DNA of 64,000 nt, taken from positions 6,076,001 to 6,140,000 of the forward strand of contig NZ_JAPENX010000001.1 in assembly GCF_026341815.1 (NCBI RefSeq). Reading direction: 5' to 3'. The position numbers and the translations under genes are program-made. Shown here in pieces: positions 8,505-17,486 of the stretch. The notes under the pieces were generated by a model, which was given only the letters and a program-made list of their open reading frames with translations, was not told the DNA's origin and did no database searches. Source of the stretch: Streptomyces sp. NBC_00572 (GTDB taxonomy: Bacteria; Actinomycetota; Actinomycetes; Streptomycetales; Streptomycetaceae). How positions within the stretch are numbered: position 1 is the stretch's first letter; each line of letters begins with the position of its first letter.

Positions 8505-9434
8505 TCACAGCTGCACGAGGACGTCTTTGACCAGCCATTCCATGGTTTCGACGATCTCCGAGGGGCGCATGGACAGGTCCAGCACCATCATCGAGACGCC
8601 GCACGAGCGATACGCGTCCAGCTGCTCGGCCACCTGCTCGGCCGTGCCCCGGATGCTGACCCGGTCGGACATGAAGTCCATGACCTCGAAGGGCGGGACG
8701 AGCGCACGGCGCACCGTGATCTCGATGGCCGCCGGGTCGCGGCCGGCCTCCTCCGCGAAGCGCGCGAGGGTGTCCCGGGCCGCCGGCAGTTCCTCCGGAT
8801 AGACCTCGTGGGCGAGCCATCCCTCGCCGTACCGGGCCACGCGTCGCAGAGCGGGATCGGTGTTGCCGCCGACGTAGATCGGCGGTCCCTTCGCCGTGTA
8901 CGGCCGGGAGGCCAGCCACATGTCGTCGAAATCGGTGAACCGGCCGTGGAACGAGGTCGGATGCTTGGCGGCCCACAGCGTCCGCATGACCTCGATGGCC
9001 TCGTCCGTGCGGACCCCGCGCTCCTTGCGCGGAACGCCCACGGTCCGGAACTCCTCGTCCATCCAGCCGATTCCGGCGCCCAGGATCGCCCGGCCCATCG
9101 ACAGCTGGTCCAGCGAGGCGAGTTCGGAGGCCAGGATGACCGGGTTGCGGTACGGCAGTGCCAGGACGTGGGTGCCGATCCTGACGCGCTCGGTGGCACC
9201 GGCCACCAGGCCCATCACGGCGATCGGCTCCAGCCAGGCGACGCCCCAGTTGTAGGCGTCCGCGGTCTTCGCCCTCGGATACAGGCAGGTGCTCTCGCGC
9301 TGCCGGGGCAGGGCGACATGGCTGCTGACCCAGACGGAGTCGAAGCCCAGCCGGTCGGCGGCGCGCGCGACCTCGAGTACATAGCGGCGGCGGCCCGGCG
9401 GACCGACGGTGGGAAGTGCGATGCCCAGTTTCAT
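8505..9434 (-). CDS. LLM-class flavin-dependent oxidoreductase (probably F420)
   Basis: Protein of 309 residues of the luciferase-like family with a TIM-barrel start (MKLGIALPTVGP), a typical LGAGIGWMDEEF segment near residue 120 and a PPIYVGGNTDPALRR cofactor/phosphate segment. Actinobacterial members of this subgroup usually use F420 to reduce a C=C or C=O, or to oxidise an alcohol. It lies 43 nt upstream of the ACP gene and 32 nt downstream of the SCP2-fold gene in the same orientation, so it belongs to the PKS operon. A role in redox tailoring of the polyketide is inferred. Confidence 0.8.
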   Translation of the reverse strand: MKLGIALPTVGPPGRRRYVLEVARAADRLGFDSVWVSSHVALPRQRESTCLYPRAKTADAYNWGVAWLEPIAVMGLVAGATERVRIGTHVLALPYRNPVILASELASLDQLSMGRAILGAGIGWMDEEFRTVGVPRKERGVRTDEAIEVMRTLWAAKHPTSFHGRFTDFDDMWLASRPYTAKGPPIYVGGNTDPALRRVARYGEGWLAHEVYPEELPAARDTLARFAEEAGRDPAAIEITVRRALVPPFEVMDFMSDRVSIRGTAEQVAEQLDAYRSCGVSMMVLDLSMRPSEIVETMEWLVKDVLVQL

Positions 9435-9466
9435 GGCGTCCCTTCGGCGCGTGGAGTGGTACCGGG

Positions 9467-9898
9467 TCAGGCCGGCCGCTCGAACCAGTGCTCCAGCTTC
9501 GCGGCGTACAGCGTGTTGCCGGAGAGCTTGACCTTGCCGCCCAGGAAGGCCTGCATGCCGTTGAGCCGGCCCGTGAGCAGCTTGAGGAAGGTGTGCAGGG
9601 CGAGCGAAGTCGTCAGCTTCGGCGACTCGACCCGGCCCCGGCCGGTCTCGCAGGTGTCGCCGGAGATCTTCACGAAGTACTCGTGCACTCCGTCCGGGGT
9701 CCTGACCTCGTACTGGAAGGAGGCCTCCTGGCCCTTGGCACGATCCGCGCGGAAGGCGTCGGGCATGTTGCCGAAGACGTCGTCGAGAAGTCCGGCGATG
9801 CCGCCCTCCTGACTCCGGGCGAAGGCCAGGACGTCGTCCTCCTTCTTGCTTCCCGCGATCTCCTTGATCTGTTCGAACCTGCTGGTGTCCAGGGCCAT
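9467..9898 (-). CDS. SCP2 sterol-binding-fold protein
   Basis: Small protein of 143 residues with the SCP2-like lipid-binding pattern: an N-terminal helix, a central beta sheet (YFVKISGDTCETGRG) and the C-terminal LNGMQAFLGGKVKLSGN, where the Gly-Lys-ϕ-Lys-Gly turn is characteristic. Such proteins bind hydrophobic ligands, so this one may hold or shuttle the acyl product. ATG 9898 was preferred over GTG 9904 because the GAGGAG ribosome site is 7 nt from the ATG but only 1 nt from the GTG. It is the first gene of the leftward PKS operon. Confidence 0.75.
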   Translation of the reverse strand: MALDTSRFEQIKEIAGSKKEDDVLAFARSQEGGIAGLLDDVFGNMPDAFRADRAKGQEASFQYEVRTPDGVHEYFVKISGDTCETGRGRVESPKLTTSLALHTFLKLLTGRLNGMQAFLGGKVKLSGNTLYAAKLEHWFERPA

Positions 9899-10193
9899 GG
9901 CCACACTCCTCGTGATCGCCTGCGTCCGGGGCGACGGCCCCGGCCGGAGTCCCGACGCGGGTCGGACGGTCCCTCACGCTGCCGGTCGCGGGGAGCCGGT
10001 GGCAGAGCCGTCAGGGCGGTGGATCTGTGCCCCGCCGGGAGCGGCTGGTGCGCCCGACCGATGGGCCCGCCCGAGTGGGCACCCCCTTGGGGGCTGTGGG
10101 CGTGCCCCGGGCGCCGCTTTGCTGTGCGGGGCACCGGCGGTCGTCGAGCCGCCCGCGGGGCGGCCGCCGCCTGGACGTACCCGCGGAGGTTGT
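9899..10193. promoter_or_regulatory. Divergent promoter region between PKS operon and FAD/P450 operon
   Basis: This 295-nt non-coding region separates the leftward operon (start 9898) from the rightward FAD gene (start 10194) and must hold promoters for both. It contains a GC-rich inverted repeat, five C and five G around TT at 10082-10093, which could be an operator. A GGAGG ribosome site sits at about 10185-10189. No clear sigma-70-type hexamers were recognised. Confidence 0.5.
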
Positions 10194-11450
10194 ATGTACG
10201 ACGTCATTGTCGTGGGAGCCCGCTGTGCGGGATCCCCCCTCGCGATGCTCCTCGCCCGCAAGGGGTACCGGGTCGTCGTGCTCGACCGGGCGTCCTTCCC
10301 CCGCGACACCGTGTCGACCCACTACGTACAGCCGAGCGGCCTCGCCAGGCTCCGACGCTGGGGCCTGCTCGACCGGTTGACGGCCACCGGCTGTCCACCG
10401 GTCACCGAGGCCCTGTGGTGGTTCGGGGAGACCTCGGTCCGCGGCTTCGCGCCGCCGCACGGCGACATCGCCATGGCCCTCGCACCGCGCCGTACCGTCC
10501 TCGACGCCCTGCTCGTCGACGCCGCACGGGAAGCCGGCGCGGAGGTCCGGGAGAGCTGCACCGTCCGGTCCCTCGTCCGCGCCGACGACGGGCGGGTCAC
10601 CGGCGTCCGCTGCCAGGAGCAGGGCGGCGCCGAGCACACCCTGTCCGCGCCGATCGTGATCGGAGCGGACGGACGGGACTCCCTGGTCGCCCGGGAGACC
10701 GGCGCCGAGAAGTACAACAGCCGGCCGCCGCTCACCGTCGTCTACTACACCTACTGGCGGGGGCTGCGGCCCGAACGCCGCCACCGCAACGAGGTGTTCC
10801 TGGAGGGCGACAAGCAGATCGGGGTGATCCCCACCCACGACGACGCCTATCTCATCCAGGCGGCGCGCCCGCACGACTTCTTCGGCGAGTACCGCTCGGA
10901 CATCGAGCGCCACTACCTCAAGGCCATCGAGGAGGCGGCTCCCGCCCTGGCGAGCGAACTCGCCGACGGCGCCGAACGCGTGGAGCGCTTCCGGGGCAGC
11001 GCGTCGCTGGAGAACTTCTACCGCAAGCCGTACGGGCCCGGCTGGGCCCTGGTCGGCGACGCCGGCTACCACAAGGACCCGCTGACGGGACAGGGCATCA
11101 GCGACGCCTGGCGCGACGCCGAGCTGCTCGCCCACGCCGTCCACGAGGTGCGCTCCGGCCACACCGACTGGGACACGGCGATGGCCGGCTACGAGCGTCT
11201 CCGCAACGCCGCCTCGGAACTCATCTACGAGTTCACCTGCGAGGCGGCGAGTTTCGAGTTCGACCCCATGACGCGACAGCTCGTCCGGGTCCTGGCCGAG
11301 AACCGCGACGAGGCCGACCGGTTCTTCGGAGTCATCGCCGGCACCGTGCCCGCCGAGGAGTTCTTCGCCCCGGACAACCTGCTGTCCATGCTCGCCCGGC
11401 TGCCGGCAGAAGCGCTGGCCGAGATCACCGGTACGGAAGGGACCCGATGA
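10194..11450 (+). CDS. FAD-dependent oxidoreductase / monooxygenase (GGR-like) 1
   Basis: Flavoprotein of 418 residues related to the geranylgeranyl-reductase and aromatic-hydroxylase superfamily. The N-terminal FAD site is VVGARCAGSP (residues 6-15) followed by the VVVLDRASFPRD strand. The second FAD segment is IVIGADGRDSLV, and the GD motif is ALVGDAGYHKDPLTGQG. It likely oxidises the polyketide product. It is translationally coupled to the following P450 (ATGA overlap). It is clearly paralogous to the enzyme at 13636-14835, sharing YYTYW, GVxPTxDD and the GDxGxHKDP segment. The ATG at 10194 has a GGAGG ribosome site 5 nt upstream. Confidence 0.85.
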   Translation: MYDVIVVGARCAGSPLAMLLARKGYRVVVLDRASFPRDTVSTHYVQPSGLARLRRWGLLDRLTATGCPPVTEALWWFGETSVRGFAPPHGDIAMALAPRRTVLDALLVDAAREAGAEVRESCTVRSLVRADDGRVTGVRCQEQGGAEHTLSAPIVIGADGRDSLVARETGAEKYNSRPPLTVVYYTYWRGLRPERRHRNEVFLEGDKQIGVIPTHDDAYLIQAARPHDFFGEYRSDIERHYLKAIEEAAPALASELADGAERVERFRGSASLENFYRKPYGPGWALVGDAGYHKDPLTGQGISDAWRDAELLAHAVHEVRSGHTDWDTAMAGYERLRNAASELIYEFTCEAASFEFDPMTRQLVRVLAENRDEADRFFGVIAGTVPAEEFFAPDNLLSMLARLPAEALAEITGTEGTR

Positions 11451-12694
11451 CCGACCGACAGGACCACGACTTCCCGCCCTCCCTGAAGGACTTCGACCCC
11501 TACACACCGGAGTTCCGCGCCGATCCCTACCCCGAGTACGCCCGGATCCGCGAGCTGGGAGGGCCCGTCCACTGGGACTACCTCGACTCCTACGTCGTGA
11601 GCGGCCACGCGGACGCCTCCGCGGTGCTCGCGGATCCGCGGCTGCTGCTGCGGCCGCCCGCGCCGGTCGCCGAACTGCTGGCGACGATCGTGCCCGAGTC
11701 GCTGCGCTCGATGAACCAGACGCTGCTGTTCCAGGACCCGCCCGACCACACCCGGCTGCGCAACCTGACCCGCCGCCCCTTCGCGTCACCGCGGCTCCAG
11801 GGAGTCCTGGCCGACGCCCGGGAGGCGGCCGACCGCATCCTCGGCGAGGCCGTGCGCCGAGGCGGCCTCGAGGTGGTCGACGACCTGGCGTTCCCCGTCT
11901 CGCTCCAGGCGATCGGCGATCTGCTCGGCATCCCGCGCGAGGACCTGCCGCAGCTGCGGGACTGGGGCCAGGCGATGTCCCCCGCCGCCGACATCCCGGC
12001 CGACCCGGGTTCGATCGAGCGGGCCGTCGAGGCGTTCGAGGCGTTCGACGCCTACATCGGGCGACTCGCCGAGCGGCGCCGCGCCGACCCCGGTGACGAC
12101 CTCTTCTCCTCGCTCCTGGAGGCCGAGCGCGAGGGACTGCTGAGCCGCGACGAGCTGCACGCCAACGTCATCCTGATCTTCATCTCGGGGCACGAGACGC
12201 TGGTGGCCTTCACCGCCAGCGCCGTCCTGACCTTCCTGCGCCATCCGGACCAGCTGGCACTGCTGCGTGCCCGGCCCGAACTCGCGGCCACCGCGGCCGA
12301 GGAGGTCATGCGGTACGAGAGCCCGCTGCAACTCGCCACGGCCGGCGGCGGGCGCTGGACGGCCGAGGACATCGAGGTGGGCGGCAGGGTCATCCCGGCC
12401 GACAGCCGGGTGCTCACCTTCATCGGCGCCGCCAACCGGGATCCGGCGGTCTACCCGGACCCGGACCGCTTCGACATCACCCGCTCGGGGGCCCGCCATC
12501 TCGCACTGGGCCACGGTCTGCACTACTGCCTCGGGGCGGCCCTGGCCAAGCAGCAGGGGACGCTGATGATGGAGGCACTCGCGGCCTGGCCCGTCGCCCT
12601 GGAGTCGGAGGCCGTCGAACGGCCCGTGTGGCTGCCGCTGTTCATGCAGCGTCGGCTGGCCGAACTGCCCGTGACGGTGGCCCCGCTCGGCTGA
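11447..12694 (+). CDS. Cytochrome P450 1
   Basis: Soluble bacterial P450 of 415 residues. The I-helix reads FISGHETLVAF (Ser in place of the usual Ala), the K-helix ExxR is EVMR, and the haem loop is LGHGLHYCLG with the proximal Cys and Leu instead of the first Phe. It probably hydroxylates, epoxidises or couples the polyketide. The start ATG overlaps the stop of the FAD gene by 4 nt, so both enzymes probably act on the same substrate. A strong hairpin follows the gene. Confidence 0.93.
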   Translation: MTDRQDHDFPPSLKDFDPYTPEFRADPYPEYARIRELGGPVHWDYLDSYVVSGHADASAVLADPRLLLRPPAPVAELLATIVPESLRSMNQTLLFQDPPDHTRLRNLTRRPFASPRLQGVLADAREAADRILGEAVRRGGLEVVDDLAFPVSLQAIGDLLGIPREDLPQLRDWGQAMSPAADIPADPGSIERAVEAFEAFDAYIGRLAERRRADPGDDLFSSLLEAEREGLLSRDELHANVILIFISGHETLVAFTASAVLTFLRHPDQLALLRARPELAATAAEEVMRYESPLQLATAGGGRWTAEDIEVGGRVIPADSRVLTFIGAANRDPAVYPDPDRFDITRSGARHLALGHGLHYCLGAALAKQQGTLMMEALAAWPVALESEAVERPVWLPLFMQRRLAELPVTVAPLG

Positions 12695-12758
12695 ACCCGG
12701 GCGTTCCCGTACACCGCATCCGGACACCACGTACGCACGGCGCATCGGTACCGCGCAA

Positions 12759-12786
12759 GAAGGCCCCGGAATCATCCGGGGCCTTC
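12759..12786. terminator. Bidirectional hairpin terminator
   Basis: A 12-bp perfect stem (12759-12770 with 12775-12786) closes an ATCA loop, with a C/T-rich tail. It lies between the converging P450 (+) and SnoaL-like (-) genes and can terminate both. Confidence 0.85.
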
Positions 12787-12802
12787 TTCCTCGTGGTGGC
12801 CG

Positions 12803-13639
12803 TCAGCCGTTCTGCGGGGCGACCCCGAAGTCGGCGACCGCCGCGTAGTCCATGACGTCCCAGTGCTCGGCTATCAGCCCGTCCTGGACGCGCAGGAGAT
12901 CGGCGGTGTGCAGCAGCAGTTCACGGCCGCTGGACGCCTCGTGACCCCGCCAGACGCAGAAGATGCCCACCAGGTCGTCCTGCGCGATGATCTGGGTGAT
13001 CTCCCCGGTCAGATCGGGCGCCAGCGCGAACAGACCGGCGAAGAAGTCCTTCATCCCCTTCAGCCCGCCTCCCGACTGGGCGGCGAAGGCGTTGTGCTGG
13101 ATGTAGTCCTGCCGGTAGTAGTCGTCCGCACGGTCGAGCAGGTGCTGCTGCATCAGCTCGTCCCAGACCTTCAGGACCAGCCGCATGTTGGCCTGCTCGG
13201 TCTCGGTGGCCGCCCAGTCGGGCTTTCCGGCGGGCTGGGTCTGATCGCCCGCCGGCATGCCGAACCGGGTGAGCCCGGACTGGTCCACCACGCTCCAGTG
13301 CTCGGCGATCTCACCGTCCCGGACGCGGTAGAGGTTGGCCGTGAAGAGCGTCATCTCCTCCTCCGAACCGGTCAGGTGCCCGGTCCAGCGCAGGAACACC
13401 AGCACCCGGTCGTTCTGGGTCACGATGTGCTCGACCTCGGCCACCGCGTCGGGGAACGCGGTGAACATCATGCCCACCCGGTTGCGCAGGGCGTCCGCGC
13501 CCACCTCGCCCTGGCCGCCGTGGTTGAGGACGTCCTTCGCGTAGAACTCGGGCATGCGGTCGAGCCGGTGCACGTTGTACACCTCGGTGTAGAGCCGCTG
13601 GATCAGCTCGGCGTTGCTGCTGCGCGTCGTATCGGTCAT
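12803..13639 (-). CDS. Double SnoaL-like polyketide cyclase / NTF2-fold protein
   Basis: Protein of 278 residues with two NTF2/SnoaL repeats. Repeat 1 covers about residues 8-130 (IQRLYTEVYN... GEIAEHWSVVDQ) and repeat 2 about 150-275 (VLKVWDELMQQ... DGLIAEHWDVMDY). Both repeats keep the GxIAEHWxVxD strand typical of SnoaL-like cyclases and ester cyclases. In this locus it may cyclise or isomerise an oxidised polyketide. It overlaps the upstream flavoprotein gene by 4 nt (ATGA). Two-repeat forms are less common than single-domain SnoaL proteins. Confidence 0.75.
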   Translation of the reverse strand: MTDTTRSSNAELIQRLYTEVYNVHRLDRMPEFYAKDVLNHGGQGEVGADALRNRVGMMFTAFPDAVAEVEHIVTQNDRVLVFLRWTGHLTGSEEEMTLFTANLYRVRDGEIAEHWSVVDQSGLTRFGMPAGDQTQPAGKPDWAATETEQANMRLVLKVWDELMQQHLLDRADDYYRQDYIQHNAFAAQSGGGLKGMKDFFAGLFALAPDLTGEITQIIAQDDLVGIFCVWRGHEASSGRELLLHTADLLRVQDGLIAEHWDVMDYAAVADFGVAPQNG

Positions 13640-14835
13640 GTCGTCCTCCCGGCACTTGCCCGTTCGATGAGTTCAGGGGTGAAGAACGCGTCCCAGGTGA
13701 ACTGGCCGGCGATCAGGCCGAAGAACCGGTCCACCTGGTCCTGGTCGCCGGAGATCACCCGCAGGATGTCCAGCAGCTCCGGCATCGGATCCAGCTGGGC
13801 CGCCTGGAGGTTGAAGAAGTACTCCGGCATGGCGTCCTCGTCGCGCTCGACGGCGAACGTCTCCAGGGCCTGGTCCAGCGGCAGTTCACCGCCCAGGGCG
13901 GGGCTCAGCAGCCCCGCGAGCAGCTCGGCGTGCCGGATGGCGTCGCTGATGCCGAAGGCCCCCACGGGGTCCTTGTGGAATCCCGAGTCGCCCACCAGCA
14001 CCCAGCCCGGCCCGCTCGCCTGCCGGAAGAAGTTCGGCAGCCGGCCCGTGCCGTTGAACCGGGCCGTGCGCTCCCCGGCCCGCGCCCGCTCGGCCAGCTC
14101 CGGCGCGGTCGCCTCCAGCGCCTTGAGGTAGGAGCCCTCGACGTCCTTGCGGACCTCGTCGAACTCCGCCCGCGGCCACTGGATGCCGATCATCACGTTG
14201 TCGTCGTTGGTGGGGACGACTCCGATCGCGCGGCGACCCGTCACGTACACCTCGTAGTCGGCCTTGAGCCCGCCCCAGTACGTGTAGTAGAGGCAGTTCA
14301 GGGTCGGGGCCTCCTCGTACTTGCGGGCTCCGACCGCGCGGGCCACCGTCGAGTCGACACCGTCCGCCCCGATCACCACCCGCGCGTGCTCGGTGTACTC
14401 CCGGCCGTCCGTGCCGCGGGCCCTGACGCCCACGACCCGGTCGCCGTCCCGGAGCACCTCGGTCACCTTGGTCTGCTCCCGCAGTTCGGCGCCGGCCTCG
14501 CAGGCCGCGTTCACCAGCAGCGTGTCGAGGACGAACCGGCGCGGACCGTACGCGGTCCTGATGCCGTCCACCGGCGGCGCGCAGCCGGTGATCGTGACGT
14601 CGTTCAGGGTCCAGCGGGCGATGTCCAGCGGGGGACAGCCGGTGGCCGTGAGGCGTTCCAGCAGGCCCCAGCGGGCCAGCCGCGCGACCGTGGGCTGGTG
14701 GACGTAGTGGGTCGACATGGTGTCGCTGGGGAACTGGGCCCGGTCCAGGAGCAGAACCCGGTGGCCGGCCCTGGCCAGCAGCATGGCAGTGGTGGCTCCC
14801 GCGCACCGGGCACCGACGACTATCGCGTCGTACAT
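13636..14835 (-). CDS. FAD-dependent oxidoreductase / monooxygenase (GGR-like) 2
   Basis: Flavoprotein of 399 residues, paralogue of the 10194-11450 enzyme. The FAD site is VVGARCAGATTAM (residues 7-19), followed by LLLDRAQFPSDTMST, VIGADGVDSTVA and VLVGDSGFHKDPVGAFG. It has the same YYTYWGGLK and GVVPTNDD blocks, so the two genes arose by duplication and probably oxidise related intermediates. The ATG at 14835 is preceded by GAGGAGG about 11 nt upstream. It is cotranscribed with the SnoaL-like gene and probably with the nitroreductase 77 nt upstream. Confidence 0.85.
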   Translation of the reverse strand: MYDAIVVGARCAGATTAMLLARAGHRVLLLDRAQFPSDTMSTHYVHQPTVARLARWGLLERLTATGCPPLDIARWTLNDVTITGCAPPVDGIRTAYGPRRFVLDTLLVNAACEAGAELREQTKVTEVLRDGDRVVGVRARGTDGREYTEHARVVIGADGVDSTVARAVGARKYEEAPTLNCLYYTYWGGLKADYEVYVTGRRAIGVVPTNDDNVMIGIQWPRAEFDEVRKDVEGSYLKALEATAPELAERARAGERTARFNGTGRLPNFFRQASGPGWVLVGDSGFHKDPVGAFGISDAIRHAELLAGLLSPALGGELPLDQALETFAVERDEDAMPEYFFNLQAAQLDPMPELLDILRVISGDQDQVDRFFGLIAGQFTWDAFFTPELIERASAGRTT

Positions 14836-14912
14836 CAGGTATCACGCCTCCTCGGCGTTGGTGGCGGACGGCTCCGCCGGACGGTGGGTGATGCCCTTCC
14901 GGGAGCCGGAGC

Positions 14913-16034
14913 TCACCGCAGCACCGCGGCGACGGACCTGCGCGGCGCGGCGGCCGCCGGCTGTGCCGGGTGGCCGATGCGGAAGGTGACGAGGGTCTGC
15001 CGGTCCGGGTCGCCGACGAGCTCGGCGAGCACGGAGTCGAACCGGGGCGGCTGCCCGGTCTGGCGCTCGCGATCGGCCCGGACCGTCATCATGTTGAGAT
15101 GCCCGACGGCGAGCCCCCGGGCGGTCGCGAACAGATGGATGCGCTGGAGCAGCCGGCCGCCCTGGATCCGGTCCCGGAGGCTCGTCGCGTCCGGGACCGT
15201 GACCATCCCGAACGCGGCCGCGGTGGGCAGATGGACCTCGCGGGTCTGGCGCAGCCAGAACCGGTCGGCGGTACGCCGGGACGGCGAGGGAAGCCGCTTG
15301 CCCAGGGCGCTCAGCAGCGGCGGCATGCCCTGGGTGTCGACGGTCATCCCGTCGGGGCTGCGCTCGATGTCCCGGTCGCTCTTGCGGAACCACCGGTGTC
15401 CGGCGAGGGACTGGTCCTCGTCGGCGATGATCGCCTCCGTCGCGGCCGTCAGATGCTCGGCGACCCGCGTACGGTCCTTCTCCTCGGAGAACCAGAGCAG
15501 CGCCGGCGCGGGCAGATCGGCCCGGCCGAGACCGGCGATCTCCTGGAGCACGGGCTCGGGCAGGGCCTGCGGACGGAACGGGCCGCGGTTGGTGTGCCGG
15601 TAGGGGATGGCGTCGTACAGCTCGGACGCCGTCGCCTCACCGGGCTCCAGCCGTACGGTGGCGGCGTGTGCCGGATCCCCGTCGTCGGGGAGCAGCTCCA
15701 CGTGCGGGGCGAACCCGCGGGCCCGGGCGGCCAGCACCATGTTCTCCAGGGCGCAGCCGAGGCCCACGTACAGCTCCCGGTCGAACGGATCGAGAGCACC
15801 CTGACGGCGCGACAGGTCGGCGTACAGACGCAGTCGGCCGCCGCCCTCGTCGTCCGCGTCGACGGCGAACCGCCACGGCTGTACGTTGCGGGCGTTGGCC
15901 GCCAGGATGCCGGCGGCGACGATGCCCTCGGCACCCTCGTGGTCCCGCCAGTTTCGCCAGGCGTCGAAGGCCGTGCCCTTCGGCGGCCTCGCTGAGTGTG
16001 TGGTCATCGCGGAACTGAGCGCAACGGATCCCAT
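14913..16034 (-). CDS. Acg-type nitroreductase-family FMN protein
   Basis: Protein of 373 residues with the nitroreductase fold. NARNVQPWRFAVD near residue 48 and YRHTNRGPF in the middle are typical of the duplicated Acg/Rv2032-like subgroup of actinobacteria. Members bind or sequester flavin, and some reduce C=C or nitro groups. It is probably transcribed with the flavoprotein and SnoaL-like genes. A redox or flavin-storage role in tailoring is inferred from context. The ATG at 16034 was chosen; an in-frame ATG at 16007 (MTTHSARPP) is also possible because neither has a strong ribosome site. Confidence 0.7.
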   Translation of the reverse strand: MGSVALSSAMTTHSARPPKGTAFDAWRNWRDHEGAEGIVAAGILAANARNVQPWRFAVDADDEGGGRLRLYADLSRRQGALDPFDRELYVGLGCALENMVLAARARGFAPHVELLPDDGDPAHAATVRLEPGEATASELYDAIPYRHTNRGPFRPQALPEPVLQEIAGLGRADLPAPALLWFSEEKDRTRVAEHLTAATEAIIADEDQSLAGHRWFRKSDRDIERSPDGMTVDTQGMPPLLSALGKRLPSPSRRTADRFWLRQTREVHLPTAAAFGMVTVPDATSLRDRIQGGRLLQRIHLFATARGLAVGHLNMMTVRADRERQTGQPPRFDSVLAELVGDPDRQTLVTFRIGHPAQPAAAAPRRSVAAVLR

Positions 16035-16160
16035 GGACGGCTACCCTGCGGCCGTCCCGGGAGCCACGGGAGTCCCCTTTGGGGGGTGCACGCGAGGTGC
16101 CCGAACGACCACGGCGTCGGTGGGTGTCTCCCGGGGCTCCCGCGAGACACCCTCGGCCTC
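16035..16160. promoter_or_regulatory. Divergent promoter region upstream of P450 2
   Basis: This 126-nt gap separates the nitroreductase (-) and P450 2 (+) starts. It contains a C4-TTT-G4 dyad at 16074-16084, similar to the dyad at 10082-10093. It also contains an 8-bp inverted repeat (16123-16130 with 16144-16151) that ends 9 nt before the P450 ATG and may occlude its translation start, where no clear ribosome site is seen. Confidence 0.4.
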
Positions 16161-17396
16161 ATGACGCAGACGACCCCGGCCCAGACACCGGAAGACCACC
16201 TGGCAGCCTTCTTCGACCCGGACAACCGCGCCGACCCGTACGCCCACCTGCACCAGCTGCGCGAGGCGTCGCCGTTCCTGGCCATGGACGGGGCGCTGAT
16301 GGTGCTGGGGCGGCACAAGGACGTGGACGCCATGCTGCGGCACCCGGCGGCCAGCGCCGACCGCAGCAAGTCCAAGATCCTCAGCACGGACGCCGTGGAG
16401 TCCCGCAAGGAGGTCATGACCTTCCTCGACCCGCCGGACCACACCCGGCTGCGAGGTCTGGTGACCCAGGCGTTCACCCCCCGCATGGTGCAGAGCCTGG
16501 AGACCCACATCCGCGGCATCGCCGACGACCTCGTCACCCAGGTGGCGCAGAGCGGGTCGCCGGTCGACATCCCGAGCGTCTTCTCCTACCCCGTACCGGT
16601 ACGGGTCATCTGCGAGATGCTCGGCGTCCCCGCGGAGGACCACAAGGTCTTCGGCACCTGGTCGACGGTCCTCGGGCGGGCGCTCGACCCGCTGATGGCC
16701 GCCAACCGCTCGCCGGAGATCGACAAGGAGGACACCGAGACCAGGGCCGCCTTCTACCAGTACTTCCGTGACCTCATCGCCGACGGCGGGGCCGACGACG
16801 ACGGCCTCCTCGCCCGGCTGGTGCGCGCCGAGGCCGAGGGCGACCGGCTCACCGAGACCGAGCTGCTCGCGACGCTCGCGCTGCTGGTGATGGCCGGCCA
16901 CGAGACCACCGCGAACCTGATCACGCACGGCATCCTGCTGCTGCTGCGCCACCCGGAGCAGCTGGCCATGCTGCGGGAGGACCCCTCGCTGGCGTTCGCC
17001 GCGGTCGAGGAGATCCTGCGCTTCGAGCCGTCCGTGCAGATGCTGCACCGGATGGCGAAGGAACGCATCGTGCTGGACGACTTCGAGATCCCGGAGGGCA
17101 TGGACGTCCTGCTCCTGGCGGCGGCCGCGAACCGGGACCCGGAGGTGTTCCCGGACCCCGACCGGTTCGACATCACCCGGGCCACCGGGCAGCGTCTGGA
17201 CCACCTGTCGTTCTCCAGCGGTCCGCACCGCTGCCTGGGCGCCAACCTGGGCAAGCTGGAGGCCGTCATCGCCCTCCAGGCGTTCGTGACCCGGGTCGTC
17301 GACCCCAAGCTGGTCGAGGAGTCGCTCGAATACCGGCCGCACGTCATCCTGCGCGGCCCCGAGAAGATGTCGGTCTCCTTCTCCGGCATCCGCTGA
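16161..17396 (+). CDS. Cytochrome P450 2
   Basis: P450 of 411 residues. The I-helix is LVMAGHETTANL with the canonical AGxxT oxygen-activation motif, the K-helix ExxR is EILR, and the haem ligand loop is FSSGPHRCLG. It is more canonical than P450 1 and belongs to a different branch. It is transcribed alone, divergent from the nitroreductase gene, and ends before a cruciform-like terminator. It is probably an oxidative tailoring enzyme of the locus. Confidence 0.93.
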   Translation: MTQTTPAQTPEDHLAAFFDPDNRADPYAHLHQLREASPFLAMDGALMVLGRHKDVDAMLRHPAASADRSKSKILSTDAVESRKEVMTFLDPPDHTRLRGLVTQAFTPRMVQSLETHIRGIADDLVTQVAQSGSPVDIPSVFSYPVPVRVICEMLGVPAEDHKVFGTWSTVLGRALDPLMAANRSPEIDKEDTETRAAFYQYFRDLIADGGADDDGLLARLVRAEAEGDRLTETELLATLALLVMAGHETTANLITHGILLLLRHPEQLAMLREDPSLAFAAVEEILRFEPSVQMLHRMAKERIVLDDFEIPEGMDVLLLAAAANRDPEVFPDPDRFDITRATGQRLDHLSFSSGPHRCLGANLGKLEAVIALQAFVTRVVDPKLVEESLEYRPHVILRGPEKMSVSFSGIR

Positions 17397-17410
17397 CCCG
17401 TCCCACCCCG

Positions 17411-17472
17411 GCCCGGCAGCCCGTAGGTCGTGTCCGACGACTCCCGTCGGATCAGGCCGGAGGCTGCCGGGC
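17411..17472. terminator. Nested hairpin terminator
   Basis: An outer 11-bp stem pairs 17411-17421 with 17462-17472 and an inner 7-bp stem pairs 17432-17438 with 17445-17451. It lies between the converging P450 2 (+) and MerR (-) genes. Confidence 0.65.
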
Positions 17473-17486
17473 CCCGGCGTCCGCGC

